A stretch of DNA of 64,000 nt from Bog-473 sp963824195 (GCA_963824195.1 CAWGOJ010000022.1:55800-119799), one strand, 5' to 3'; counted from the first letter of the stretch, positions 26,084-35,792 are shown. Numbers and translations are program-made. Notes: generated from the sequence alone by a model not told the origin.

Positions 26084-27270
26084 AACTGGCCCCGCGGCTC
26101 CCGGGGGAGCCCCAGGCCACGCTCGGCGATCAGGTTGCGCATGATCTCGTTCGATCCTCCTGCAATGGTCCAGGCCCGAGCGTAAAGGAAGGCGTCCTGC
26201 CAGCGCCCATCCTCGAACGTGAGCTCGTCGCCCTCGACCGCCATGGACCGGGCGCCCTGCAGCGCGAGAGCCGCCTCGGCCATCTCCAGATTGAGCTCGC
26301 TGAACCAGATCTTGGACAGGGGGGCGTCGGCGGGCGTGATCTGCCCTTTCATCGCCCGGGTGGCCATGCGTTGGCCCAGGTGGCGCTGGATGCGCGACCG
26401 GGCGGCGAAGGCGCCGATCTGCTGGCGGACCGCACCGTCGTCGATGGCCGGACGGCCAGCCCGGTTGTGGCGCCGGGCCACGTCGACGAGGCGCTGCACC
26501 GGGTCGGTGCCACCGCCACCTCCGCCCACGCCGGAGCGCTCCTCGGCCAGGCTGGCCCCGGCCACGCGCCAGCCCTCGCCCGGCGCGCCGATCATGTTGG
26601 CCGCCGGCACCCGCACCTCGTCGAAGAACACCTCGTTGAAGTCGGTCGTGCCCGTCATCTCGCGCAGCGGCCGGACGTCGACGCCGGCGCTGCGCATGTC
26701 GAGGACGAACGCGGTGATCCCGGCCGGGCCCTCGACCGGTTCGGTGCGCGCCAGCAGGTACCCGTAGTCGGACCACTGCGCCCAGGTGCTCCACACCTTC
26801 TGGCCCACGACGACGTAGTCGTCGCCGTCCCGGCTGGCCCTCGTCTGTAACGACGTCAGGTCGCTGCCGGCGTCGGGCTCGCTGAAGAGCTGGGTCCAGA
26901 TGTGGTCGCCCCGGGCCATAGACGGCAGGTAGGTGGCCTGCTGCTCGTCGGTCCCGAAGTGCTTGAGGGCACCGGCGACGAGCGGGTTGCCGAGCACGTG
27001 GGGGACGCCGGCCGCGCCGAGCTCCTGCTCGAGGATGCGCTGCTCATGAGGGTCGCCGCGCTCGGCGGAGAAGCGGTCGAGCACGTAGCCGGCGTCGTAG
27101 ACCGCTCGGGCGTAGGTGCGCAGCAGCTCCACGTCGGCCGAGCTGTCGGGCACGCGCAGTCCGGTGCGCTGCTTCCACTCGAGCGTCGGCTTGTGCTCGG
27201 CGATGAAGGCCCGGAGGGTGGCGCGGTACCCGTCGTAAGTGTCGGGAATGGGCGGGACGATCACATCCAC
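26080..27270 (-). CDS. Acyl-CoA dehydrogenase (subunit of a pair)
   Basis: The product of about 396 residues has WTQLFSEPDAGSDLTS, VVGQKVWSTWAQWSDYG, MTGTTDFNEVFFDEV and GGSNEIMRNLIAERGLGLPR. The frame opens at 27540, but GTG 27270, preceded by GGGGGAG and 4 nt after the upstream stop, is preferred. With the next gene it forms a tight pair, as in heterotetrameric FadE enzymes of steroid degradation, where each chain supplies part of the active site. Confidence 0.87.
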   Translation of the reverse strand: MDVIVPPIPDTYDGYRATLRAFIAEHKPTLEWKQRTGLRVPDSSADVELLRTYARAVYDAGYVLDRFSAERGDPHEQRILEQELGAAGVPHVLGNPLVAGALKHFGTDEQQATYLPSMARGDHIWTQLFSEPDAGSDLTSLQTRASRDGDDYVVVGQKVWSTWAQWSDYGYLLARTEPVEGPAGITAFVLDMRSAGVDVRPLREMTGTTDFNEVFFDEVRVPAANMIGAPGEGWRVAGASLAEERSGVGGGGGGTDPVQRLVDVARRHNRAGRPAIDDGAVRQQIGAFAARSRIQRHLGQRMATRAMKGQITPADAPLSKIWFSELNLEMAEAALALQGARSMAVEGDELTFEDGRWQDAFLYARAWTIAGGSNEIMRNLIAERGLGLPREPRGQL

Positions 27271-27274
27271 GGGT

Positions 27275-28420
27275 TCACGCTCCCCCGGACGGCGCCATGG
27301 CGGCCTCGACGAGGCGGGTGAGGCGCTCACGGTGCCAGGCCCCGTCGCCGTAGAGCACCTGGTTGACCTTGGCCCGGCGCACGAACAGGTGGACATCGTG
27401 CTCCCACGTGAAACCGATGCCACCGTGCAGCTGGAGCGCCTCGCCGCTGAGGTGGGCGAGGGCGTCGTCGACATAGGCCCCGGCGGTGGCCACCGCCTCG
27501 TCGGCGTCGGGCAGACCGTCACCGAGGGCCAGGGCGGCATAGTGGGCCGCGGCCCGCATGCCCTCGAGCTCGATCAGCAGGTCGGCTAGCCGGTGCTTGA
27601 TGGCCTGGAAGCTGCCGATGGTCCGCCCGAACTGCACGCGCTTCTTGGCGTAGTCCACGGTCGAGTCGAAGAGGAGGTCGGCGGCGCCGACGGACTCGGC
27701 CGCCTGCAGCACGGTGGCCACCGACAGACACCGCTCCACCACGGACCAGCCGCCTGCGAGCTCGGCCGCGCCGGCAACGGATACGCAGTCGAAGCGGACC
27801 TCAGCGAAGCGCCGAGTGAGGTCGAGGCCCGTGAGCACGCGCTCGGTCAGGCCCGTGGACGGGCGGGGCACGAGCAGGTTGACGACGCCGTCGCCGTCCG
27901 GCTCCTTCGCGGTGACGAGCAGCAGGGCTGCGTCGCCTGCGCCGTGGACGTAGCGGGCCACGCCGTCGAGGCGCCAGCCGTCGCCGGTGCGCAGGGCCTG
28001 CACCTCCACGGCGGACTGCTCGGGGGACCCGTCGCCGCTCAGGCACCAGGCGCACGCCACCTCGCCCCGCGCGATCCGCGGCAGGTGCACCTCGGCCTGC
28101 ACCTCGGTCCCGAAGCTGGCGATGGCATCGGCCACCACGTTGCAGGGCACGAAGGGCCCGGGATTGAGCTCACGTCCCAGCTCCTCGGCCAGGACGACGA
28201 GGTCGACCAGGGGCTGCCCGGTCACGCTGCCGCCCTCGTGCTCGGCCGGGACGAGCATGGCGGTCCACCCGAGCTCCGCCCCCTGGCGCCAGATGCCCGG
28301 GTCGAAGAGGTCGGGCTCTTCCATGGAGCGCCGCACGTCGGCGAGCGACTGGTGCTCGGTGAGGAAGCGGCGTGTCGTCGAGCGCAGCAGCTCCTGGTCC
28401 TCGCCGAACCCGAAATCCAT
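27275..28420 (-). CDS. Acyl-CoA dehydrogenase (partner subunit)
   Basis: The 381-residue protein starts MDFGFGEDQELLRSTTRRFL and has VQFGRTIGSFQAIKHRLADL and LHGGIGFTWEHDVHLFVRRA, the C-terminal half typical of FadE partner chains. The middle domain (ACAWCLSGDGSPEQSAVEV) deviates from the standard FAD-binding motif, consistent with the less active chain of an alpha2beta2 complex. It directly precedes its partner with only 4 nt between. Confidence 0.86.
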   Translation of the reverse strand: MDFGFGEDQELLRSTTRRFLTEHQSLADVRRSMEEPDLFDPGIWRQGAELGWTAMLVPAEHEGGSVTGQPLVDLVVLAEELGRELNPGPFVPCNVVADAIASFGTEVQAEVHLPRIARGEVACAWCLSGDGSPEQSAVEVQALRTGDGWRLDGVARYVHGAGDAALLLVTAKEPDGDGVVNLLVPRPSTGLTERVLTGLDLTRRFAEVRFDCVSVAGAAELAGGWSVVERCLSVATVLQAAESVGAADLLFDSTVDYAKKRVQFGRTIGSFQAIKHRLADLLIELEGMRAAAHYAALALGDGLPDADEAVATAGAYVDDALAHLSGEALQLHGGIGFTWEHDVHLFVRRAKVNQVLYGDGAWHRERLTRLVEAAMAPSGGA

Positions 28421-28458
28421 GGCCTAGCGCTCTCCTCCCGGATCCGGCGCGCTCGGCA

Positions 28459-30027
28459 TCACACGCTGCGCTTGGCGGCGGCCCAGTACTCGTCGCGCAG
28501 GATGCGCTTGTAGAGCTTGCCACCGTCGGTCCGCGGCAGGTGCTCGCGGAAGTCGACGCTGCGGGGGCACTTGTAGCGGCCGATCCGCTCCTGGCAGTGG
28601 GCGATCAACTCCGCGGCCAGCTCGTCGCTGGGGGCGACGCCGTCGACAAGCTCGACGACGGCCTTGACCTGCTCGCCCCACTCCGGGTCGGGGACCCCGA
28701 TGACGGCGACGTCGCCGACCGACGGGTGCTCGGACAGGACGCCCTCCACCTCGGCCGGGTAGATGTTGACGCCACCGCTGATGATCATGTCCTTGGCGCG
28801 GTCGTTGATGAAGAGATAGCCGTCCTCGTCCATGTACCCGACATCGCCGAGGGTGAACGCCTTGCCCTTGCTGACCGACGCCGTCAGCTCGGGGTCCCCC
28901 TTGTAGGCGAACGTAGCTCCCCGCTCGGGCTCCAGGTAGACGTGGCCGATATCGCCGCGCGGGAGCTCGTTCCCGTCCTCGTCGAGGATCTTGACCTTCA
29001 TGCCAGCCACGGACCGTCCCACCGTGCCCGGCTTCTCGAGCCAGCGGTAGGGCTTGGCGATCGTGGCTGCGCCCTCCATGCCGCCGTAGGTCTCCCAGAT
29101 GACGGGGCCCCACCAGTCCATCATCTGCTTCTTGACCTCAAGCGGGCAGGGGGCGGCGGAGTGCACGACCACCTCCAGGCTGGAGAGGTCGTACCTGTCC
29201 CTCACCTCTTGAGGCAGGCGCAGCATGCGGACGAACTGCGTCGGCACCATGTACGCGGTCGTGACGCCGTACCGGTCGATGGCCGCCAGCGTCTCCTCGG
29301 GGTCGAACTTGCCGAGGATGGCGAGCGCCTGACCGACGTTCAGTGCCCCGTGGTAGAAGCCCTGGCAGCCGCCGTGGTGCATCCCCGCCGAGACAAGGTG
29401 CACCCCGGTCAGGGGCTGGAACTGGAACGCGTGGCCGAAGGTCTTCATGGCGTCGGTGGCCGCCGAGGGGTCCATCTTCGGCGTTCTCGGTCTCACGACG
29501 GCCTTGGGCTGGCCGGTGGTGCCGGAGGAATAGGTGATGGGCACGCCGAGCCGCCGGTCGGGCGGCTCGGTCTCCGGCTGGCCCGCGACCAGCATCTGGT
29601 AGCTCGTGAAACCCGGGATGTCCCCACCAACCGAGACCCGGAGCTGAACCGACCCGGTGCCCGACATCTGCTCGACGCGGTCGGCGAAGTCGGTGTGCAG
29701 CACGATCGCCGCCGCCTCCGAGTGGTCCACGATGCGCTGGATCTCCGCGCCGGACAGGGCCGGGTTGAGGGCGATGGACTGGTACCCACCCTCGTGGGCG
29801 GCCAGTTGCCAGTACAGCATGTCGACGTCGTTCGGCAGGGCGTAGGCAAAGATGTCGCCGGCACCGAGGCCATGCGCCCGCAGAGCGTGGACCAGCTGGT
29901 GGGCGCGGCCGGCGAGCTCGCCGAAGGTCAGCGTCACACCCGAGGGGCAGCCGACGACAGCGGGCTGGTCTGGATGTTCGTCGGCGATGTACCAGAAGCC
30001 GAGCCGCTGGTCCCACGGGTTCTGCAT
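28459..30027 (-). CDS. Acyl-CoA synthetase (AMP-forming)
   Basis: The 522-residue adenylate-forming enzyme has the P-loop YSSGTTGQPKAVV, the ETYGGMEGAATI motif, GYLFINDRAKDMIISGG and a terminal PRTDGGKLYKR with the catalytic lysine. It activates a carboxylic acid with ATP and CoA. It heads a minus-strand operon with the two acyl-CoA dehydrogenases and the metallo-hydrolase, so it likely starts that pathway. The AGAGTATAC motif is 4-18 bp upstream of ATG 30027. Confidence 0.9.
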   Translation of the reverse strand: MQNPWDQRLGFWYIADEHPDQPAVVGCPSGVTLTFGELAGRAHQLVHALRAHGLGAGDIFAYALPNDVDMLYWQLAAHEGGYQSIALNPALSGAEIQRIVDHSEAAAIVLHTDFADRVEQMSGTGSVQLRVSVGGDIPGFTSYQMLVAGQPETEPPDRRLGVPITYSSGTTGQPKAVVRPRTPKMDPSAATDAMKTFGHAFQFQPLTGVHLVSAGMHHGGCQGFYHGALNVGQALAILGKFDPEETLAAIDRYGVTTAYMVPTQFVRMLRLPQEVRDRYDLSSLEVVVHSAAPCPLEVKKQMMDWWGPVIWETYGGMEGAATIAKPYRWLEKPGTVGRSVAGMKVKILDEDGNELPRGDIGHVYLEPERGATFAYKGDPELTASVSKGKAFTLGDVGYMDEDGYLFINDRAKDMIISGGVNIYPAEVEGVLSEHPSVGDVAVIGVPDPEWGEQVKAVVELVDGVAPSDELAAELIAHCQERIGRYKCPRSVDFREHLPRTDGGKLYKRILRDEYWAAAKRSV

Positions 30028-30030
30028 CGC

Positions 30031-30049
30031 GAATAGAGTATACCAATAA
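30031..30049. promoter_or_regulatory. AGAGTRTACY motif, site 5
   Basis: GAATAGAGTATACCAATAA fills the 21-bp gap between the divergent synthetase (30027) and HAD-like gene (30049). Read on the minus strand it offers TATACT as a -10 hexamer. The gap is too short for two separate promoters without overlap. Confidence 0.5.
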
Positions 30050-30516
30050 TGCCATCAGCTGACCGAGACCAGGGCAGCCCGCCGGGCGCCGGAGCGCAAT
30101 GCGACGTGGACTGCTGGGTCTTCGACGTCGACGGTTGCCTGGTCGACTCGCTGACCGGGACGTCACTCCGTCCCGGGGCCAGGGAGCTGCTGGGGTACCT
30201 GGGGAGTGGGAGCCGCGTCATCCTGTGGAGCGCAGGCGGGGACGCCTACGCCAGGGACCGGGCGCAGCAGTTCCGCGTGGACGGCCACGTCAGCGGTTAC
30301 TTCCCCAAGGAGGGGCGGGACGGCGACGGCTGCTACCTCACCGTGCATCTCCCGGTCGACACCCGCCGCGCGGTGTTCGTCGACGACCGGCCCGAGGACC
30401 TGGCCCGGGATCTCGAGGTGCTGGCGGTCTCGCCCTACATCTCCGAGGACCCCTACGACCACGGGCTCCGGGCGGTGGCGGAGCGGGCCGGGCTGTTCCC
30501 GTCCCCGAATCGATAG
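30049..30516 (+). CDS. HAD-superfamily hydrolase-like protein
   Basis: The 155-residue protein has HAD motif I (WVFDVDGCLVDSLTG), motif II-like VILWSAGGDAY and motif III/IV VFVDDRPEDLARD. There is no large cap domain, so it resembles small phosphatases of the HAD fold. ATG 30049 lies inside the AT-rich promoter motif, suggesting a leaderless transcript or a later start; the first 18 residues are low complexity. No link to the neighbouring lipid genes is evident. Confidence 0.75.
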   Translation: MPSADRDQGSPPGAGAQCDVDCWVFDVDGCLVDSLTGTSLRPGARELLGYLGSGSRVILWSAGGDAYARDRAQQFRVDGHVSGYFPKEGRDGDGCYLTVHLPVDTRRAVFVDDRPEDLARDLEVLAVSPYISEDPYDHGLRAVAERAGLFPSPNR

Positions 30517-30625
30517 AGGGCACTGTTCTGAGGCCAGGCAATTCGACACCGTCGCCGCCGGGAGACAAGATCCCCACGGCGAACCCGTTCGCCATCCTGA
30601 TCCCGACAGAAGCAAGGGGGAAGCC

Positions 30626-31831
30626 GTGCCCGGCCCACTCAACGGAGTCCGTGTCGTCGAGGTAGCCAACTGGACGTTCGTCCCGGCGGCCGGCGCGGTG
30701 CTCGCCGACCTCGGCGCCGACGTCATAAAGATCGAGCCGCCGAACGGTGACCCCCAGCGCGCCCTGCGCAACATGCTGAACCTCGGCGAAGACGGCCCCA
30801 ACCCGTTCCTCGAGATCCCCAACCGCGGCAAGCGCAGCGTGACGTGCGACCTCACGACGGGCGACGGGCGCCGCGCCCTCGCTGCCATCCTCGCCGGAGC
30901 CGATGTGTTCGTGACCTCGAACCTCGCCCCGATCCGCACGAAATTGCACATCGACGTGGAGGACGTGCGGGCGGCCAACCCGGACATCATCTACGTGCGC
31001 GGGACCGGATGGGGCAACGACGGTCCGATGGCCGAGGTCGGCGGCTACGACATGGCCTGCGGCTGGGCCAGCAGCGGCATGGCGTTCAAGATGACCCGCG
31101 GCGGGATCGAGCCACTGCCCCAGCCGGCCGCGTTCTTCGACTTGCAGGGCGCCAACACCATCGCCGGTGCCATCGGCATGGCGCTGTACAAGCGGGCCAC
31201 CACGGGCGAGACGTCGGTCGTCGACGTGTCGCTCATGCACGTGGGCATGTGGGCCATGTCACCCGACATCGTGGGCGCGCCCTTCTCCGGGGACAATGCC
31301 TCCTACGGTGACCGCACGAAGTCACCCAACCCTTTGGTCAACGGCTACGCCACCAAGGACGAGCGCTGGATCTACTTCGTCTGCCTGCAGCCCGATCGCT
31401 TCTGGGACGAGTTCTGCACCCTGCTCGGTCGCCCGGACCTGATCACCGACGAGCGCTACGCGGATCCGGCCGGACGCTTCCAGAACCGGACGGAGCTGAT
31501 CCTCGAGCTCGACCGTGTTTTCTCCGAGCTGACCCTGGACGAGATCAAGGAGAAGTTCACGGGGTTCAGCGGGGTCTGGGCCCCGGTGCTCCGCCCCTCG
31601 GAGCTGTACACCCACCCCCAGGTGGAGATCAACGGGTTCCTGCCCAGGGTGGAGGCCACCACGGGCAGCGACTTCAACCTGGTGGCGGCGCCGATGCACT
31701 TCTCTGGCCACACGACCGAGCCTCCCGGGCCCGCGCCCGAGCTGGGCCAGCACACCGAGGAGGTGCTGCTCGAGGCAGGCTTGGACTGGGACGCCATCAG
31801 CGCGATGCGGGAGAGCGGCGGACTGGGCTGA
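30626..31831 (+). CDS. CaiB/BaiF (class III) CoA-transferase
   Basis: The 401-residue protein begins VPGPLNGVRVVEVANWTFVP and has GADVIKIEPPNGDPQRALR, NRGKRSVTCDLTTGDGR, and an aspartate (FFDLQGANTIAG) at the spacing of the catalytic Asp of formyl-CoA transferase. It ends HTEEVLLEAGLDWDAISAM. GTG 30626 follows AAGGGGG. The frame upstream (from 30206) overlaps the HAD gene and is not used. A single-unit enzyme of usual length. Confidence 0.9.
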   Translation: MPGPLNGVRVVEVANWTFVPAAGAVLADLGADVIKIEPPNGDPQRALRNMLNLGEDGPNPFLEIPNRGKRSVTCDLTTGDGRRALAAILAGADVFVTSNLAPIRTKLHIDVEDVRAANPDIIYVRGTGWGNDGPMAEVGGYDMACGWASSGMAFKMTRGGIEPLPQPAAFFDLQGANTIAGAIGMALYKRATTGETSVVDVSLMHVGMWAMSPDIVGAPFSGDNASYGDRTKSPNPLVNGYATKDERWIYFVCLQPDRFWDEFCTLLGRPDLITDERYADPAGRFQNRTELILELDRVFSELTLDEIKEKFTGFSGVWAPVLRPSELYTHPQVEINGFLPRVEATTGSDFNLVAAPMHFSGHTTEPPGPAPELGQHTEEVLLEAGLDWDAISAMRESGGLG

Positions 31832-31862
31832 CGCGGCCCGGCGCTGCGGCGCCCGGCAGTCC

Positions 31863-32786
31863 CTACGCCTCGAGCTCGTCCACCAGCCCCCACGAGTGGG
31901 CGGTGGCGGCGTCGATCGTGAGCCCCGAGAACGCCAGCCAGGCGGTCCGCAGCCGGCCGATGCGCCGGGTCAGGCTGACCGTCCCACCCGCACCGGGGAC
32001 CAGGCCGAGGCCGATCTCGGGCAGGGCGATTGCCGTGTCCGGCGCGGCCACGACGCAATTGGCGAAGGCCGCCAGCTCTATGCCGGACCCCACGCACGCT
32101 CCGTGCAGGTAGGCGGTCGTCTGCTGGCTGAGACGAGAGACGGCGCGCCCGACGCTGCGCTCCAGCCGGATGATGTGCGCGCTGGCCGGATCGGACCTCG
32201 TCCCGAACTCGTCGAGGTCGCCGCCGGCACAGAAGGCCCGACCTTCGCCCCGCAACGCGACCACGGTGATGCCCGGGTCCGCGGCGGCCACGGCCAGACC
32301 CTCAATGAGCTCGTCGCGCATCCGTGCATCGAGCGCGTTGAGGCGGCCCGGCCGCGCCAGCGTGACGATGAGCGTGGCGCCCTCGCGCTGAAGCCTCACC
32401 CTGGGACCGTCGTCGACGTCCGTGCGGGCCGGGCGCCGGGACCGCCAGCCCGCGAACTCCGGTCCCGACTGCAGGACGGAGTAGACGGCCGACTCGGCCA
32501 CCAGGCCCTCGTCGACCGAGCGCCCGGCCTGGCCGCGCATGAGCAGGGCGAGGCACGCGGACGCGATCGGGCACGCCTCGAGGTTCTCCTCAATCGACTC
32601 CAGCGCCGGATCGCCTTCGGCAACCACGACGTCGCACAGCTCCAGCCAGCGGTGATCGACGACGCCGCGGGTGGCCCCGACGACGACGAACGGCAGGCTG
32701 GCCAGCGGCCCGGTGGCCGACCCCGGAGGGCCCGGCAGTCCCTCCTCCATGGTGATCAGAACGGCCCCGCTCCGTTCGGCAGGCAT
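31863..32786 (-). CDS. Enoyl-CoA hydratase with N-terminal extension
   Basis: Residues 125-307 are a crotonase fold with both glutamates (GSGIELAAFANC and IALPEIGLGLVPGAGGT) and the oxyanion segment AFCAGGDLDEFG. Residues 1-120 form an additional region (SLPFVVVGATRGVVDHRWLE) that itself resembles a degenerate crotonase start. The gene is divergent from the short CoA-transferase at 32860, with 73 bp between them. It probably hydrates an enoyl-CoA made by the neighbouring pathway. Confidence 0.83.
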   Translation of the reverse strand: MPAERSGAVLITMEEGLPGPPGSATGPLASLPFVVVGATRGVVDHRWLELCDVVVAEGDPALESIEENLEACPIASACLALLMRGQAGRSVDEGLVAESAVYSVLQSGPEFAGWRSRRPARTDVDDGPRVRLQREGATLIVTLARPGRLNALDARMRDELIEGLAVAAADPGITVVALRGEGRAFCAGGDLDEFGTRSDPASAHIIRLERSVGRAVSRLSQQTTAYLHGACVGSGIELAAFANCVVAAPDTAIALPEIGLGLVPGAGGTVSLTRRIGRLRTAWLAFSGLTIDAATAHSWGLVDELEA

Positions 32787-32859
32787 CGGGCTGCGTAATT
32801 CGGCGAGGAGGGTGTCGGCGCTGAGGTGTTCGAGGATCGCGAGACGTTACCCTGCCGCC

Positions 32860-34047
32860 ATGGACGTGGGTCCCCTGCAGCGCTGGGCGGCCAGCGGCGC
32901 GATGGCGCTCACGGGCTCCGCCGACGACGCTCTCGGGCCGCCGACGGGGCTCGTGGAGGGGGTCCACCGCCTCGGTGGGAGCTTCGACGGGTTGGACGCG
33001 CTGGCCCTCCTGGGCGAGCGCGCCGCGCTCATGGGGCTGTGGCGGCGGGGACGCACGAGCTGCGGCGGCAGCTGCCGGCTGCTCCCGTGTGCCGGCGGCT
33101 TCATGGCCGTGTCGTTGCCCCGAGACGAGGACATGGACATGGTGCCCGCGTGGCTCGAGCTCGACACCACGCCCGGCTCTGCCCCCGCCCTCTGGTCCGA
33201 GGTCGCCCGGAGCCTGCAGCACCGCGATCCGCAGCAGCTGCTGGAGAGGGCGTTGCTGCTGGGGCTGCCGGTCGCCAGGGTCGGCGAGTCCACCGGGCGC
33301 GCCGGGGTGCTGCGGTCGGTGCTGGGCCATGCGCCGCCCCGGTCCGACGTGACCGGCCTACTCGTCGTCGACCTGTCGGCCCTGTGGGCAGGGCCTCTGT
33401 GCGGCGACCTTCTGGCCCGGGCCGGCGCCACGGTGGTGAAGGTCGAGTCGACCCAGCGCCCCGACGGGGCGCGCCGCGGCTCGCGGGACTTCTTCGATCT
33501 GTTGAACGGCCGGAAGCGGTCCGTCGCCCTCGACCTGAAGAGCCGGGACGGCATCGGGGCTCTGCACCGGCTGGTGCGGCAGGCCGACCTCGTGATCGAG
33601 GCCAGCCGTCCACGAGCACTGGAGCAGCTCGGGCTGGACGGGCCCGGCATCGTGCGTGATGGTGGGCCCAGGGTGTGGGTCTCCATCACCGGTTACGGGC
33701 GCTCGGGCGAGGCGGCCACCCGGATCGCCTTCGGGGACGACGCCGCGGCTGCGGGCGGGTTGGTGGTGTGGGATGGCGATGGCCCCCTCTTCTGCGCGGA
33801 CGCCATCGCCGACCCGTTGACCGGACTGACCGCCGCCGACGCCTGCGTCCAGGCGTTGCAGTCGGGTGGGCGCTGGCTCCTGGACGTGTCGATGTCGGCC
33901 GTCAGTGCCGGGCTGACCGGCCCGACCCTGCCCGTTCCTGCGGGCCTCGCCGTAGCGCCACCGCATGCTCGTCCGCTCGGCCCGAGGGCACCCGAACTCG
34001 GAGCTGACACGGTGCGCGTGCTGTCGGAGCTGGGGATCGAAAGCTGA
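32860..34047 (+). CDS. CaiB/BaiF-type CoA-transferase with non-canonical N-terminal half
   Basis: Residues about 160-395 hold the CaiB/BaiF start LLVVDLSALWAGPLCGDLLA, NGRKRSVALDLKSRDG, the ITGYGRSG motif and an Asp (IADPLTGLTAAD) at the catalytic spacing. The first 155 residues (WAASGAMALTG, CRLLPCAGGFMAV) are not the usual start and may correspond to a displaced domain. ATG 32860 is chosen since the frame upstream (to 32671) overlaps the divergent gene. Function is likely CoA transfer; the architecture is unusual. Confidence 0.75.
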   Translation: MDVGPLQRWAASGAMALTGSADDALGPPTGLVEGVHRLGGSFDGLDALALLGERAALMGLWRRGRTSCGGSCRLLPCAGGFMAVSLPRDEDMDMVPAWLELDTTPGSAPALWSEVARSLQHRDPQQLLERALLLGLPVARVGESTGRAGVLRSVLGHAPPRSDVTGLLVVDLSALWAGPLCGDLLARAGATVVKVESTQRPDGARRGSRDFFDLLNGRKRSVALDLKSRDGIGALHRLVRQADLVIEASRPRALEQLGLDGPGIVRDGGPRVWVSITGYGRSGEAATRIAFGDDAAAAGGLVVWDGDGPLFCADAIADPLTGLTAADACVQALQSGGRWLLDVSMSAVSAGLTGPTLPVPAGLAVAPPHARPLGPRAPELGADTVRVLSELGIES

Positions 34048-34107
34048 CCGGGCGTTCAGCACGGGGTCGGCCGTCGACGCTCCTACCAGCCGCCCTGGCG
34101 CGTCGCG

Positions 34108-35142
34108 TCAGGCCGCGACGATGACTTTGCCCTGGGCCCTACCTTCCATCAGGTACCGGATGGCGGCGGCCGTCTCGCTGAGCGGGTACGTCCGATCGAT
34201 AGCCGGCGTGACCTTCCCGGCCTCGAGGAGCTCTCGGAGGACCGACAGGTCCGCCGAGTTCTCCGACGCGCCGAGAATGCCCAGCTTCTGGCTCACCAGT
34301 GGGGAGAGCAACATGGCCCGGATCTGACGGTCGAAGCCGCCGAGCCAGCGCCCATCGGTCTCGCCTCCCACGATGACGAGCCTTCCGGCTGGGGTGAGAG
34401 CCCGCCGGAGCTGTGAGAGCCGGCTGTTGCCGCCCATGTCGAGGATGACGTCGTAGTGGTGCTCACCGTCCGCGAAATCCTGGCGCGTGTAGTCCACGAC
34501 GTGGTCTGCCCCCAGACCGCGGACCAGGTCCACCTTGGTCGTGCTGCACACGGCGGTGACCTCGGCCTCGAAGGCTTTGGCGATTTGGACTGCGAATGTC
34601 CCCACGCCTCCCGAGGCGCCGATGATCAATACCTTCTCCCCCGCGCTTGTCTGGCCGCGGTCTCGGACGCCCTGCAGTGCCGTCAATCCGGAAACGGGAA
34701 CGGCAGCCGCCTGCTCGAATGAGAGGTTCGTCGGCTTGCGGGCCAGCCGTCCCGGGTCGGCACGGGCATACTCGGCGAAGGAGCCCTCTGCTGTGCCGTA
34801 CACCTCGTCGCCCGTCACGAACTGCGTCACCTCCTTGCCGACGACCTCGACCGTGCCTGCCATGCTCCGGCCCGGGTTGGGTTGCTTGGGCCGGCGAAGC
34901 CCGAACCCCATGATGCGCATGAGGTTGGGCCGGCCGGTCATGACATGCCACGTGCCCCGGTCCACGCTGGCGGCATGCACCCGTAGCAGGACCTCGTCAT
35001 CGCCAATGGCGGGCCTGTTGATCTCCGCCAGTCGGAGCACGACCTCGGGCGCCGGACCGTAGTGATCCTGGACGATGGCTCGCATGGTCTCGGTTCTGGG
35101 GGGTGTCGGTTCGGTCGATGACTCGTGCGTTGCGGTGGTCAT
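34108..35142 (-). CDS. Zinc-independent MDR alcohol dehydrogenase / quinone oxidoreductase
   Basis: The 344-residue medium-chain dehydrogenase has VLLRVHAASVDRGTWHVMTG, VPVSGLTALQGVRD and the NADP motif IIGASGGVGTFAVQIAKAF. Zinc-ligand cysteines of true alcohol dehydrogenases are absent, as in quinone-oxidoreductase relatives. A GGGGAGA site precedes ATG 35142. It lies downstream of the DUF4389 gene, with the divergent TetR gene beyond, so all three may form one regulated unit. Confidence 0.85.
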   Translation of the reverse strand: MTTATHESSTEPTPPRTETMRAIVQDHYGPAPEVVLRLAEINRPAIGDDEVLLRVHAASVDRGTWHVMTGRPNLMRIMGFGLRRPKQPNPGRSMAGTVEVVGKEVTQFVTGDEVYGTAEGSFAEYARADPGRLARKPTNLSFEQAAAVPVSGLTALQGVRDRGQTSAGEKVLIIGASGGVGTFAVQIAKAFEAEVTAVCSTTKVDLVRGLGADHVVDYTRQDFADGEHHYDVILDMGGNSRLSQLRRALTPAGRLVIVGGETDGRWLGGFDRQIRAMLLSPLVSQKLGILGASENSADLSVLRELLEAGKVTPAIDRTYPLSETAAAIRYLMEGRAQGKVIVAA

Positions 35143-35195
35143 GATGTCTCCCCATGTCATTGGATCACGAAGTGGTGCTGGGAGTAGCCGGCGGG

Positions 35196-35792
35196 TCATG
35201 CGGCGAGGCTGAAGGGCGGGTAGCGATCCGTCAGCAGGCCGACGTAGGCCTCGACTCGGAGCGCGTAGCGGTAGGCGTCGACGAGGAAGTTCCGGATGCC
35301 CTGCGGATATTCCCCGGTGAAGAGCACGGCGAAGAGGCCGGCGACGACACCGAGGCACCCGGCAATGAAAAGACCGATGACGACGAAGTACTGGGGGATG
35401 GCCAGGAACCACTTGTAGAGCGGCTTCCATCGGGCGAGGTTCCCCGGATAGGTCAAACGGACCGACGTGTGGGGCTCGGCCCCGTCGTCGTCCGCGGAGA
35501 GATCGAAGTCGAACGGCGGGTAGTCCTCGTGCATGAAGAGTGCGTAGCTCATGGCCCGCCATTCGTAGCGATAGGTCATGACGATGGCGTCGAAGATCGG
35601 TCGCGGTATCTGTTCGGTGAACAGCACCGCGAAGAAGCTGATGAGGGTGAGCACCTGCCGGAGCGTGCGGAGGGCCCACGCGATCGCCAGGTGCGGGATA
35701 GCCAGCAGCCATTGCACGAGCGGGCGCCAGCGGGTGATGTGGCGATCCGCGTCGAACTCCAGCTGCAGCGGATAGGGGGCGGGCATGGACAT
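35196..35792 (-). CDS. DUF4389 membrane protein
   Basis: The 198-residue protein contains two repeats of the DUF4389 unit: RWRPLVQWLLAIPHLAIAW with LFTEQIPRPIFDAIV, and RWKPLYKWFLAIPQYFVVIG with LFTGEYPQGIRNFLVD. Each repeat has a hydrophobic segment, so it is an integral membrane protein of unknown function. A GAAGGAG site lies before ATG 35792. Its promoter region faces the TetR gene at 35999 and carries twin operator boxes. Confidence 0.83.
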   Translation of the reverse strand: MSMPAPYPLQLEFDADRHITRWRPLVQWLLAIPHLAIAWALRTLRQVLTLISFFAVLFTEQIPRPIFDAIVMTYRYEWRAMSYALFMHEDYPPFDFDLSADDDGAEPHTSVRLTYPGNLARWKPLYKWFLAIPQYFVVIGLFIAGCLGVVAGLFAVLFTGEYPQGIRNFLVDAYRYALRVEAYVGLLTDRYPPFSLAA

